Assembly: GCA_948933715.1 (NCBI GenBank)
Contig: CAQZPH010000002.1
Span: 9,433 to 73,432 of the forward strand
Reading direction: 5' to 3'
Length of the DNA stretch: 64,000 nt
Source of the DNA: an uncultured Eubacteriales bacterium
GTDB lineage: Bacteria; Bacillota; Clostridia; Oscillospirales; Acutalibacteraceae
Both the position numbers and the translations under genes were made by a program. Of the stretch, positions 45,916 through 55,367 are shown one piece after another (positions within the stretch are counted from its first letter, which is position 1; each line of letters begins with the position of its first letter). The notes under the pieces were generated by a model. That model had not been told where the DNA came from and did no database searches. It worked only from the letters and a program-made list of their open reading frames with translations.

Positions 45916-46959
45916 TTACTCAACGTTTATATGTGTCCATTGTGCTAACACGCAGACGTATGTCTTTCCAGGAATCATAATAAGTTCTTTATCATCAGTT
46001 GTATAATATTTAAATGGAGAGGTATCTTTATCGCGAGTCCATTTAATATCAATAATTTTTCCATGAGACATATATTTACCAGTTCCATTCCCGATAATAT
46101 CTAAGGACAAAAGTTCAGTGTTATCCATATTTTGCCCCTTTACGTTCATTAAAATGATGTTTTGTTTAGAGTTTTGTTCTTTTGTATTATCGTCCATCTG
46201 TGGCTTATTAAATTGTGAGATTAAGTATGTTTGATTTTCAGAATCATATGTAAACAAAGTACTTTTATAACCCGAGAAAATAACTGTTAATTTATTAGCA
46301 TCAGTGCCTTGTAGTACTTGAGAATTATCGTCAAACTTTTGAGGGTACTTATAATTAGGTTCTAACTGAGTTTTATAACCTTTACTTTTAATACCAGCAA
46401 TTATTTTTTCTCCAGATGTTAAAGCACTGTGTTCAAGGCCTAGATTTTTTAATCTATTTTGGTCACGCCACATAAATTTCTCATGACTTATCAAATCTAT
46501 AGAGTCGATATATCCACTTTTTAATATTTTATATGCATGAATACTACCGCCAAGATGAAAATATATTGCGTCAAGCCCTTTAGCAATATTGATAAAATAT
46601 GGTCTTGAGCTTCTAACACTCCCAATAGCTGGAACAGCCGAAGGATCTTTAAATACACCTAGAATACGGGTTATACCCCCTTCTGTTGGGCATTCATACA
46701 TAATATCTGCTTGAGATACGCCTAAAAGTGGTTGCCCAGAATGCAAATTATTTATCATAATAGCAACAGGTCTTTGATTTATTTTGTCTTTATCTATCGC
46801 AAGGCCCGTTAATGGATTTATACCCATGGATTTAGCGTTATTTTGGGTTTTACTAACTAAAGAAGCATTATTGTTAAATCTATTGTTTATAAAAAAAGCT
46901 CCCGCACTAATTATTAATAATGTTAAAAACGAGATGATAATTTTTGTATAAATTTTCAC
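45916..46959 (-). CDS. YerB-like DUF3048 membrane-anchored protein
   Basis: A 347-residue exported protein. A basic N-terminus and one hydrophobic helix (IIISFLTLLIISAGAFFI) act as a signal anchor; no lipobox is present. The DUF3048 region begins with NPLTGLAIDKDKINQRPVAIMINN and has QADIMYECPTEGGITRILGVF, SVRSSRPYFINIAKGLDAIYFHLGGS, and a C-terminal part with IDIKWTRDKDTSPFKYYTTDDKELIMIPGKTYV. YerB proteins are common in sporulating and other Firmicutes and lack a defined activity. It is convergent with serS and divergent from ppa. Confidence 0.85.
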   Translation of the reverse strand: MKIYTKIIISFLTLLIISAGAFFINNRFNNNASLVSKTQNNAKSMGINPLTGLAIDKDKINQRPVAIMINNLHSGQPLLGVSQADIMYECPTEGGITRILGVFKDPSAVPAIGSVRSSRPYFINIAKGLDAIYFHLGGSIHAYKILKSGYIDSIDLISHEKFMWRDQNRLKNLGLEHSALTSGEKIIAGIKSKGYKTQLEPNYKYPQKFDDNSQVLQGTDANKLTVIFSGYKSTLFTYDSENQTYLISQFNKPQMDDNTKEQNSKQNIILMNVKGQNMDNTELLSLDIIGNGTGKYMSHGKIIDIKWTRDKDTSPFKYYTTDDKELIMIPGKTYVCVLAQWTHINVE

Positions 46960-47006
46960 TTTTTTGCTCCTTTTATAAAATTTTTATTGTTTTTTCTTAT
47001 AAATAA

Positions 47007-47035
47007 TTTACATTATTTTTAAAAAATGATATAAT
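47007..47035 (+). promoter_or_regulatory. Sigma-A promoter of ppa
   Basis: TTTACA (47007-47012), a 17-base spacer and TATAAT (47030-47035), about 40 bases before the start. Confidence 0.75.
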
Positions 47036-47074
47036 AACACGTTAGAAGATATTTAACATAAAGGAGATATAAAT

Positions 47075-47611
47075 ATGAATATTTGGCATGATATCGATGC
47101 AGCAAGAATTTCTACTAATGATTTTATGGCTGTTATTGAAATTCCTAAAGGAAGTAAAACAAAGTATGAACTAGATAAACAAACAGGAATGTTAAAATTA
47201 GATCGTATTTTACATACATCAACTCATTACCCTGCAAACTATGGCTTTATTCCTCGTACTTACGCTGATGATCTTGATCCACTTGATGTTTTAGTGCTTT
47301 GCTCTGAAAAGATTTCATCGTCAACTTTAGTAAGGTGTTACCCGATCGGTGTTATGAACATGATCGATAATGGCGACAATGATGAAAAAATCATCGCTAT
47401 ACCTTATGACGATCCAACTTATAATAGTTACAAAGATGTTAGTGAACTTCCAAGACACATCTTTAATGAAATGAGCCACTTTTTCACAGTTTATAAAGAA
47501 CTAGAAGGCAAAAAAACTGCAGTTGAAGAGATCAAAGGTGCAACCGATGCAATTAAAATTATAGACGCATGCATTGAATCATATAAGAAAAAATTTGGTT
47601 ATAATATGTAG
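47075..47611 (+). CDS. ppa: Inorganic pyrophosphatase, family I
   Basis: Hydrolyses pyrophosphate from biosynthetic reactions. The family I signature YADDLDPLDVLVL carries the metal-binding Asp residues; further conserved parts are IEIPKGSKTKYELDKQTG, HYPANYGFIPRTY, CYPIGVMNMIDNGDNDEKIIAIP and the C-terminal HFFTVYKELEGKK. Length 178 is typical. AAAGGAG is upstream. Family I in a Clostridium-like genome is less usual than the DHH-type family II enzyme. It has its own promoter and terminator. Confidence 0.96.
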   Translation: MNIWHDIDAARISTNDFMAVIEIPKGSKTKYELDKQTGMLKLDRILHTSTHYPANYGFIPRTYADDLDPLDVLVLCSEKISSSTLVRCYPIGVMNMIDNGDNDEKIIAIPYDDPTYNSYKDVSELPRHIFNEMSHFFTVYKELEGKKTAVEEIKGATDAIKIIDACIESYKKKFGYNM

Positions 47612-47617
47612 TTTAAT

Positions 47618-47650
47618 AAAAAGGCATTTTTAAAAATGCCTTTTTATTTT
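47618..47650. terminator. Bidirectional terminator between ppa and the foldase-like gene
   Basis: A perfect 28-base palindrome (47618-47645, core GGCATTTTTAAAAATGCC) with A-rich and T-rich flanks, between convergent genes. Confidence 0.85.
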
Positions 47651-47665
47651 TTCTTATTTAACTTA

Positions 47666-48739
47666 TTAATTAGTGGTTTTACTAAACATAGTTGGCTCGT
47701 ATTTGTTAATTACGTCGTTATTAAGATTTATAGTGAGATTGTTTTTTGTATCCTCTATTTTTTTATTAAAGTCATCAGACTTCATATCATAAAGGATTTT
47801 TTCACGATCAGACTCGTTAGTTAAATCCGGTAGCTCTATATTGTTTGAATTAGGATTCCTATACAAAAATAAATATATATCATTATACTTTACATAAGTA
47901 GCTTTTCCAGGTTCGATTGTACTGATAGCGTCAACAATCTCTTTAGGAAGTTCTGTAGAATTTGGATTAACTAACTGATCTTCAAGCGAATCGGCATTAT
48001 TTTCAATATGATCAGTTGCTTTTATTTCGCTTTGAATTTGATTTATATTTTTGGTACCTGAATTTATAGCTGAAACATATCCGGAGAATTGTTGCTCAAT
48101 AAATTCCTCAGTATCTACTTTTCCACTTTGGGATTGGCCTTCGCCACCTTCAGAGTCTGCGTCTTCAAATGGCATCTTTGAATAGAATTTTAATGAGATA
48201 TAATTGTGTTTATAATATTCTAGCAGTTGTTCATCTGAGACAGGGTTTATGCCGTCTTTACCATAAAGTGCACTGAATATTTTCTTCTTTTTAGCGGCAA
48301 ACAAAGAATTTGCTTGATGAACAGAATCTTTATTTATACCAAAATTTTTTTCATATACCTCGCCAGATGCTTCCCATATTGCATCAGTTTTTTCTTGGGC
48401 TTTCTTTTTTTCTTCATCTGCAAGGCTAAGGTTCATGTCGCTTAATATTTTGTCAACAGCAAGCATCTCTTTGCATGAATCTATAGCATGTTCTTTTATC
48501 CAATTGCTTGCGTTTTGACCTTCTAATTCTTCGTTTTTTATATCAGTTGTTGATATGCCTTTTTCAATTAATTTATCGCTTGCGTCTTGATAAAATTGCA
48601 TTAACTGATAAACGTAGGTGCTAGTAGATATTGTTCTATTATCTGATTTTAGCGCCCATGTTTTATCTCCGCAAGCTGTACTGCATAGTAAAAAAATGCA
48701 AGACATAAATAGTATCGGAATCTTTTTTAATCTTTCCAT
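47666..48739 (-). CDS. SurA/PrsA-like lipoprotein without a clear PPIase domain
   Basis: A 357-residue predicted lipoprotein. The signal peptide ends in a lipobox (LLCSTAC, Cys23). A helical SurA/trigger-factor-like N-domain follows (TYVYQLMQFYQDASDKL; IDSCKEMLAVDKIL; KKKAQEKTDAIW). After residue ~170 comes a stretch with a Gly/Ser-rich linker (DADSEGGEGQSQSGK) and a region ending NSTELPKEIVDAISTIEPGKATYVKYNDIYLFLYR, which has the position of a parvulin-type domain but lacks a recognisable active-site pattern. It probably acts as an extracytoplasmic chaperone. It follows mfd on the same strand. Confidence 0.7.
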   Translation of the reverse strand: MERLKKIPILFMSCIFLLCSTACGDKTWALKSDNRTISTSTYVYQLMQFYQDASDKLIEKGISTTDIKNEELEGQNASNWIKEHAIDSCKEMLAVDKILSDMNLSLADEEKKKAQEKTDAIWEASGEVYEKNFGINKDSVHQANSLFAAKKKKIFSALYGKDGINPVSDEQLLEYYKHNYISLKFYSKMPFEDADSEGGEGQSQSGKVDTEEFIEQQFSGYVSAINSGTKNINQIQSEIKATDHIENNADSLEDQLVNPNSTELPKEIVDAISTIEPGKATYVKYNDIYLFLYRNPNSNNIELPDLTNESDREKILYDMKSDDFNKKIEDTKNNLTINLNNDVINKYEPTMFSKTTN

Positions 48740-48856
48740 TGCTTTTTACCTCCACTTTTGGTCTGAGAAATAGTTGATCTTATCTACCTATCTGATATAT
48801 TTGTAATATTCTTTATAAAAATTATACACTTAAAAATAAGATATGTCCATAAAAAA

Positions 48857-51800
48857 TTAAGATATAGACAGAATTTCCTTTAAATTGTTAATAATAGAAT
48901 TCTCTTTATCTATGTTAACGCAGATGTGAGGTTTTCCTGAAGATTTTATGGTAATTTTAGAACCCATAGTTTTAATAAATTTCTCTAATAATTTTTCATC
49001 TAAGTTATCAGCAAACAATAGAAATTTATTATTTTGTTGACGAATTTCATAGATGCCAAGAGAAGCTGCAGTACTCCTAATAATAGCTACATCAATAAGG
49101 CCCAAAACGCTTTCAGGAGGCTCCCCGAACCGATCTATTAACTCATCGGTTACATCGGAAGCATCCTCCTTTGATCTTATATCTGAAATTCTTCGGTAAA
49201 TATCAATTCGTTGGTTAACATTAGGGATATATTTTTCAGGAATATGAGCACCTATTTGCACATCCACTAAACATTCAATATCAGATTTTAAAATGGGTTC
49301 ACCTTTTTCTTCGCTTACTGCTTGACCGAGCAATTTAAGGTATAAGTCATATCCAACGTCGGCCATGTGGCCGTGCTGCTCGCCACCGAGAATATTACCA
49401 GCCCCTCTTAATTCAAGGTCACGCATGGCAATTTTAAATCCAGAACCAAACTCAGTAAATTCACGGATAGCGGATAATCTTTTTTGAGAAATCTCGCTTA
49501 ATATTTTACTGCGTTTATATGTAAAATAAGCAAAAGCACGGCGCCCCGAGCGCCCAACACGACCACGGATTTGATGCAATTGCGAAAGACCTAAATGGTC
49601 GGCGTTTTCTATAATTAAAGTGTTAACATTAGCAACGTCAATTCCAGTTTCTATAATAGTAGTACAAACTAAAATATCAATTTCGTGCTCAACAACCTTT
49701 TGCCACACAGAAGATAATTCTTGTTCGGACATTTTCCCATGTGCATATCCAACCTTAGCTTCTGGAATCTGATTTTGCAAAGAAGCAGCAGTTTGAGATA
49801 TAGTTGACACGTTATTATGCATATAATAAACTTGCCCTGCGCGTCTAAGTTCTCGACGGATAGCTTCATTTATAATGGTTTGATCGTGTTCAAGAATATA
49901 AGTTTGCACCGGGAACCTATTTTGCGGTGCCTCTTCAAGTGATGACATATCCCGAATACCAGACATCGCCATATTTAAAGTTCTTGGAATTGGAGTGGCA
50001 GATAAAGTGAGCACATCAACATTTTTAGCAAGTTCTTTAAATCGTTCCTTTTGAGAAACGCCAAACCTTTGTTCTTCGTCTATGATAACAAGACCTAAAT
50101 CATAAAAAAAAACATCTTTTTGCACTAACCTATGCGTACCTACAATGATATCAACTTCACCGCGTTTTAAGCGTTTTAAAGTTTCGGTTTGCTGTTTTTG
50201 AGTGCGAAACCTCGATAATAATTCAATTTTTATAGGAAAATTCTCAAATCTTTTTACTATAGTTTGAAAATGCTGCCAAGCAAGAATTGTTGTTGGCACC
50301 AATATTGCACACTGTTTAGAATTGCATACACATTTAAATGCAGCTCTGAGTGCTACTTCGGTTTTTCCAAAACCAACATCCCCGCAAAGCAATCGATCCA
50401 TTGGTGCTACTTTTTGCATATCAGCTTTTATTTCGTCAATGCAGCGCAATTGATCGGGAGTCTCCTCATATTCAAAATGCGATTCAAAGTCGCGTTGCAA
50501 TTCATTATCTTCAGGGAAAGCATATCCTTTTGTGTGCATTCTGTCTGAATATAATTTTATGAGTTCTTTTGCAATATCTTTGGTTGCTTTTTTTACCCGT
50601 GCCTTAGATTTTTGCCACTCGGTGGATCCGAGTTTATTTAAGTGTACACGCGTTTCTGAAGCAGGCCCTATATATTTATCAACTAAATCAAGCTGTGTAA
50701 CAGGAACATACAGTGTATCTCCCTTAGCATAAGCTATTTTTATATAATCTTTTTTCACGTTTTGCACTTCAATATTGTGGATTCCTTTAAAAACTCCAAT
50801 ACCATGAAGGCTATGCACAACATAGTCTCCAATGTTAAGATCAGAAATGCTATACACGCTTTTACGATTATTCTTTTTCTTTTTTATACTTGATTTTGAA
50901 GAGGTATTAAAATACCCATAAGTAATCAATGAAAAGTTTATATCTGGATACTCAAACCCAGCAGAAAGAGAACCTGTTGTTATAATTTTAGATCCAGGTG
51001 CAATATCATTAACATTTTCTAAATAGGTTATATTAATGCCACGCTGTTGTAGATCCTTGGCAGTACTCATAGCGGAACGTTTTGTTCCCGCGAGAACTAT
51101 TACAGTTTGATTTTTACTCATACTACTAAGGTCATCGCTAAGTAACGATAAGCTACCGTTCCAAATAGGTAGCTGACGTGCATTTATGGTTATAGTTTTA
51201 TTTATTTTAGAAAAACAACCGCGAGTTAAAAATGTATCAAAATATAGGGTAGACCTCTCGTTTATATAAGATAAGAATTGAGTTTTATCTGCAGAAAAAG
51301 TATCAAGTCCTTTACATAAAACACCGTCTTCTAAATACAAAGATAAATCTTCTTGCCACCTAAATGCAGTTGATTTTAAACGGTCCTCAACTTTAGTTTG
51401 CTCTGAAACAAATATAAGGCTATTTTTATCTAAATAGTCAAACAAAGTATTAGGAGAGTCATAGATAAAATTTATAAATTTATCGCATGAACCCACGCCA
51501 CCAGTGTTTTGCAGTTGATCGATTTCTGATGATAAAATGTCTATAGACTTTTGATTATACTTTTCTTTTTTCAACTTATCCTTTAAGTTTTGAATATTCT
51601 CTATTAATTTTATTGGGTCATCAATGATGATTTCGTTTGCGGGAGATATAGTAATTTGTTTTATAGATTCAGTTCGGCGTTGAGTAGCAATATCAAAATA
51701 GTGTATAGAGTCGATTTCATCGCCCCAAAATTCTATTCGCACAGGTTTATTACTATTTGTTGTGAAAAAATCTAGTATTCCTCCACGCACAGAAAATTGA

Positions 51801-52309
51801 CCCTCACCTTCAACTTGGTCATATTTTTCATAACCACAACCAATGAGTTTTTTTGCAACATCGCAAATAGCAATGGTAGTCCCAGTTTTAATAGTAAAAG
51901 TAATATCTTTTAACTTATTTTTTGGTATAGTATATTGAAGTGCTGCATCTGGGCATGCAATAACTACATCAAGGTCATTTTTTAGTAACTTGTTAAGAAC
52001 ACTAAGACGTTGATGTTCATATTCTTTAGATTGCCCTGCTATATTATGAAAATTAAAATCTCTTGAAGGGTATATAGCAACGCGACTACCCATTAAGCTC
52101 AAGTCAGTTGACATTTTTTGTGCACTTGATTCATCATGAGCTATAAGCATTGCCGGATGGCTTAATGAATCTGTAATAGAGTGTATAAAATGTGACTTAT
52201 GAATGTCAGATAACCCGGTAAGTCCGATAGTACTTCCGGGTTTTGCAATTTCTTTTTGTATTCGGGTAAAGTCGGTTGACTCTTGCAGCACATTTTTTAA
52301 AAAATCCAT
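48857..52309 (-). CDS. mfd: Transcription-repair coupling factor Mfd
   Basis: DNA translocase that removes stalled RNA polymerase and recruits nucleotide excision repair. The N-terminal UvrB-like region has GQFSVRGGILDFFTTNSNKPVRIEFWGDEIDSI (in part). The CarD-like RNA polymerase interaction domain begins with IGDYVVHSLHGIGVFKGI. The RecG-like motor has Walker A CGDVGFGKTEVALRAAF, DEEQRFGVSQKERFK, SATPIPRTLNMAMSGIRD, QIRGRVGRSGRRAFAY and the TRG motif region. A C-terminal autoinhibitory domain follows. Length 1150 is standard. It lies 11 bases after pth, in the order found in Bacillus. Confidence 0.97.
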   Translation of the reverse strand: MDFLKNVLQESTDFTRIQKEIAKPGSTIGLTGLSDIHKSHFIHSITDSLSHPAMLIAHDESSAQKMSTDLSLMGSRVAIYPSRDFNFHNIAGQSKEYEHQRLSVLNKLLKNDLDVVIACPDAALQYTIPKNKLKDITFTIKTGTTIAICDVAKKLIGCGYEKYDQVEGEGQFSVRGGILDFFTTNSNKPVRIEFWGDEIDSIHYFDIATQRRTESIKQITISPANEIIIDDPIKLIENIQNLKDKLKKEKYNQKSIDILSSEIDQLQNTGGVGSCDKFINFIYDSPNTLFDYLDKNSLIFVSEQTKVEDRLKSTAFRWQEDLSLYLEDGVLCKGLDTFSADKTQFLSYINERSTLYFDTFLTRGCFSKINKTITINARQLPIWNGSLSLLSDDLSSMSKNQTVIVLAGTKRSAMSTAKDLQQRGINITYLENVNDIAPGSKIITTGSLSAGFEYPDINFSLITYGYFNTSSKSSIKKKKNNRKSVYSISDLNIGDYVVHSLHGIGVFKGIHNIEVQNVKKDYIKIAYAKGDTLYVPVTQLDLVDKYIGPASETRVHLNKLGSTEWQKSKARVKKATKDIAKELIKLYSDRMHTKGYAFPEDNELQRDFESHFEYEETPDQLRCIDEIKADMQKVAPMDRLLCGDVGFGKTEVALRAAFKCVCNSKQCAILVPTTILAWQHFQTIVKRFENFPIKIELLSRFRTQKQQTETLKRLKRGEVDIIVGTHRLVQKDVFFYDLGLVIIDEEQRFGVSQKERFKELAKNVDVLTLSATPIPRTLNMAMSGIRDMSSLEEAPQNRFPVQTYILEHDQTIINEAIRRELRRAGQVYYMHNNVSTISQTAASLQNQIPEAKVGYAHGKMSEQELSSVWQKVVEHEIDILVCTTIIETGIDVANVNTLIIENADHLGLSQLHQIRGRVGRSGRRAFAYFTYKRSKILSEISQKRLSAIREFTEFGSGFKIAMRDLELRGAGNILGGEQHGHMADVGYDLYLKLLGQAVSEEKGEPILKSDIECLVDVQIGAHIPEKYIPNVNQRIDIYRRISDIRSKEDASDVTDELIDRFGEPPESVLGLIDVAIIRSTAASLGIYEIRQQNNKFLLFADNLDEKLLEKFIKTMGSKITIKSSGKPHICVNIDKENSIINNLKEILSIS

Positions 52310-52320
52310 TATATCTCCTC

Positions 52321-52941
52321 TTAGGAATTAAACTTATTCATAGCTTCATCGGTTTTACCGTCTAGCATAAGTTTTAAAGCACCATATGCATTTTCTATAG
52401 CGGTGTTAAGTTGTTTGCGATCGGCATCACTAAATTCTGAGGTTACCCAGTCAGCAAGGTTCCATCGCTCGGGTTTTGCACCGACTCCAATCTTTATTCT
52501 AGGGAAATTATCATAACCGGTTTTATTAATGATATCCTTTATGCCGTTGTGCCCACCAGAACTACCTTTTTTGCGAATTCTTAATTTCCCAGGGAATAAT
52601 GATATATCGTCTACTATAACGATTAATTTTTCTATATCGATTTTATAAAAATCCATTATCTTTCTTACTGCATCACCGCTTAAGTTCATATAAGTTTGCG
52701 GCTTAACCAGCAAGACTCTATGGCCCGCTATAGTAGCATCGAAAATTTGTGATTGGTATTTTAGTTTACTGTTAGTTAGGTGCAGATCGTTTACTATATG
52801 ATCTATGGTTAAAAAACCGGCATTATGCCTAGTGTTTTCATATTTTTGCCCAGGGTTACCAAGACCCACGATAATGTATTCGGTGGGATTAATTGTTTTA
52901 TAAGGATTTGTAATCGCTTTTTTTAATGTTTTAAATATCAT
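52321..52941 (-). CDS. pth: Peptidyl-tRNA hydrolase
   Basis: Frees tRNA from dropped-off peptidyl-tRNA. Conserved parts are IIVGLGNPGQKYENTRHNAGF (catalytic His in NTRHNAGF; Asn in GNPG), LLVKPQTYMNLSG, IVDDISLFPGKLRIRKKGSSGGHNGI and FPRIKIGVG. The first ~20 residues (MIFKTLKKAITNPYKTINPT) form an extension before the usual start; AAAGGAG sits directly upstream of this ATG, so I keep it. Length is 206. It lies between prs and mfd. Confidence 0.95.
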   Translation of the reverse strand: MIFKTLKKAITNPYKTINPTEYIIVGLGNPGQKYENTRHNAGFLTIDHIVNDLHLTNSKLKYQSQIFDATIAGHRVLLVKPQTYMNLSGDAVRKIMDFYKIDIEKLIVIVDDISLFPGKLRIRKKGSSGGHNGIKDIINKTGYDNFPRIKIGVGAKPERWNLADWVTSEFSDADRKQLNTAIENAYGALKLMLDGKTDEAMNKFNS

Positions 52942-53091
52942 TATAACTCCTTTTTATGTTGAAATTTAAACTTTTTTATACGACTAAATGGTGGGATAAA
53001 CTTAAATACCCCACCTGTTTTATTTTAGAAGATGCTGAGAAAGAACAGATAAAGCTCAGGTAATCAACATCTAAAACAGTTTGTCCAATAA

Positions 53092-54051
53092 TTAATTAAA
53101 CATTGGTGACACAGGAACATCTTCATATATACGTTCGATGGCTTCAGCAAACAAAGATGCTACCGACAAAATGTTAAATTTATCAATAAAGTTTTCTTTT
53201 GGAATAGGAATAGTATCAAGTAGATAGAGCTCTTTAATAGGGCTATTTTTAATACGTTCAATAGCAGGACCTGATAAAACTGCGTGAGTAGCGCAAGCAA
53301 AGACTTCTTTAGCCCCTCCTTTTTCTATAACAGCGGCGGCAGCATTACATAAGGTACCAGCGGTATCGATCATATCATCAACTAGAATAACCTTTTTATC
53401 TTCAACGTCACCGATAATATTCATAACTTCACATACATTTGCACGTTGGCGTCTTTTATCTATAATAGCAATAGGTAAAGAAAGGCGCGAAGCAAAAGAA
53501 CGAACTCTTGTAACTGAACCAAGGTCAGGCGAAACGACCACGTAATCATCTTTATTGTCACCGATTTTATTTTTAATAAAGGCTGCTAAAATAGGACTTC
53601 CCACAAGGTGATCAACAGGGATATTGAAAAAACCTTGAATTTGAGGTGCATGAAGATCCATAGTAAGGACTCGATCGGCGCCAGCGGTGGTAATTAAATC
53701 AGCCACAAGTTTTGCAGAAATCGGGTCTCTAGCTTTAGCTTTTCTATCTTGACGAGCATATCCGAAATAAGGAATTACAGCGGTAATTCTTGCAGCTGAC
53801 GAGCGTTTCATAGCATCAATCATTATAAGTAGTTCCATAAGGTTTTGATTCACAGGATTACAAGTAGACTGAATTATAAAACAATCAGAGCCACGGACTG
53901 ATTCATGGAGCGATACTGAAATCTCTCCATCGCTAAAAGTTGTTACCTCTGCTTTGCCAAGCGGTAGCTTTAAAGCATTAGCAATATGTTTTGCTACAGC
54001 TAAATTTGAGTTTGCTGCAAAAATTTTGATTCCTTTACCATGAAAATTCAT
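53092..54051 (-). CDS. prs: Ribose-phosphate pyrophosphokinase
   Basis: Makes PRPP from ribose 5-phosphate and ATP for nucleotide, His and Trp synthesis. Conserved parts are KIFAANSNLAVAKHIANAL, FSDGEISVSLHESVRGSDCFIIQST, AVIPYFGYARQDRKAKARDPISAKLVADLI (in part), TMDLHAPQIQGFF, VVSPDLGSVTRVRSFA, the catalytic flexible-loop Arg region and the PRPP motif VILVDDMIDTAGTL. Length 319 is typical. It sits between glmU and pth. Confidence 0.98.
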   Translation of the reverse strand: MNFHGKGIKIFAANSNLAVAKHIANALKLPLGKAEVTTFSDGEISVSLHESVRGSDCFIIQSTCNPVNQNLMELLIMIDAMKRSSAARITAVIPYFGYARQDRKAKARDPISAKLVADLITTAGADRVLTMDLHAPQIQGFFNIPVDHLVGSPILAAFIKNKIGDNKDDYVVVSPDLGSVTRVRSFASRLSLPIAIIDKRRQRANVCEVMNIIGDVEDKKVILVDDMIDTAGTLCNAAAAVIEKGGAKEVFACATHAVLSGPAIERIKNSPIKELYLLDTIPIPKENFIDKFNILSVASLFAEAIERIYEDVPVSPMFN

Positions 54052-54102
54052 AATTTTTCCCCTTAAAGTTATTTTTATATTACTGATAAAATAAACCAGT
54101 TT

Positions 54103-55134
54103 TTATACGAATTCATTATTTTTTATAATCGAAAAAGGTTTAATGGGAACATCCGTGATAATTTTAGAATGGGAACAATTGATTGAATTTAAAGTAATAT
54201 TATTGCCTATCAGGCAAGATTTAATCTGAGTATTGGGTCCAATAATGCAGTTGGTACCGATAATAGATTTACCAAGTATAATAGTTCCTGGCAAAATGCA
54301 AGTGTTTTGACCAATGGTAACTTCGTCAGTTATAATAACGCCATCAGTAAAAGGGATATCCACCCCGTTTGCCATTAATTTTTTTAATATATTATTGCGA
54401 GCAATAGCATTTAGTTCGTTGAGCTGAATTGGATTGTTAGCACCTAACACAGTGTTTTCAGTTTGAGATATATAAGCGTTTACTAGGTGACCTTGAGATA
54501 GCAGCAAACTTATTGCATCAGGCAAGTAAAATTCGTTTTGAGAATTGTTGTTTTTTATGTTTTCTATTACACTTAAAAGAGCACGAACATTAAACCAATA
54601 GGCACCAGAATTAACTTCGTTAATTTTTTGAATGGTATCGTCAGAATCTTTTTGCTCGATAATAGCAGAAAGATTTCCGGAACTTGAGTCCCTTACGATT
54701 CTTCCATAGCCTAATGGGTTTTTAATTTTAGCTGAAATAACAGTAGCTGCATTGTTTTGACTTTTATGTAAATTATATGCGTTTTTAATGGTTTCACTGT
54801 CTATAAATGGAGAATCCCCGTTTAAAATTAAGACGTCTTTATCAATGTTATGAGAAAGAAAATCTTTAGCAGTTAAAACAGCATGAGCAGTTCCTTTTCT
54901 TTCTTTTTGTATTACGGTTTCATAGTTATGCGGTAAAGAATTAAGATAATTAATTACAACATCACACTTAAACCCAGTAACTACACATACATTTGATATT
55001 TCAGATTTATTAAGAGCGTCCAGTACCCATTTAAGCATTGGTCTGAACATAACTTTTGAAAGAACTTTTGGCATATTAGATTTCATTCTAGTTCCTTCGC
55101 CTGCTGCTAACACAATGGAACAGGTATTATTCAT
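54103..55134 (-). CDS. glmU: UDP-GlcNAc pyrophosphorylase, short GlmU lacking the acetyltransferase site
   Basis: The N-terminal uridyltransferase domain is complete: SIVLAAGEGTRMKSNMPKVL, QKERKGTAHAVL, LILNGDSPFI, GYGRIVR, AIIEQKD, NEVNSGAYWF and VLGANNPIQLNELN. A left-handed beta-helix starts near residue 255 but ends after about 85 residues (ITDVPIKPFSIIKNNEFV). The normal GlmU is ~455 residues; this protein has 343 and lacks the part that carries the acetyl-transfer residues (E. coli K351, H363, Y366, N377, K392). Only 51 bases separate it from prs, so a frameshifted remainder is excluded. GlcN-1-phosphate acetylation should need another enzyme. Start ATG 55134 follows GGAGG. Confidence 0.9.
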   Translation of the reverse strand: MNNTCSIVLAAGEGTRMKSNMPKVLSKVMFRPMLKWVLDALNKSEISNVCVVTGFKCDVVINYLNSLPHNYETVIQKERKGTAHAVLTAKDFLSHNIDKDVLILNGDSPFIDSETIKNAYNLHKSQNNAATVISAKIKNPLGYGRIVRDSSSGNLSAIIEQKDSDDTIQKINEVNSGAYWFNVRALLSVIENIKNNNSQNEFYLPDAISLLLSQGHLVNAYISQTENTVLGANNPIQLNELNAIARNNILKKLMANGVDIPFTDGVIITDEVTIGQNTCILPGTIILGKSIIGTNCIIGPNTQIKSCLIGNNITLNSINCSHSKIITDVPIKPFSIIKNNEFV

Positions 55135-55367
55135 AAGATACCTCCAAAATTTTATAATATTTAACAAAAATAAATACTATATATTAATATTATCGCACAA
55201 GTAGGAATTTTTTCAAGAGATAAATGTAAAAATTATTGACTAAAAACACATTTATTAAAATATATATGTTTTATAAAACATAAAATTATAGCAAAGTATT
55301 TCATACATTGTTATAATAAGTATAATTATGTACCTATGTTTATATTTAAAATAGGAGGTAATTTTTA

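Noticed and set aside
54103..55134. A frameshift explaining the short GlmU
   Set aside because: Only 51 bases lie between the glmU stop and the prs start, so there is no room for the missing ~110 residues in any frame.
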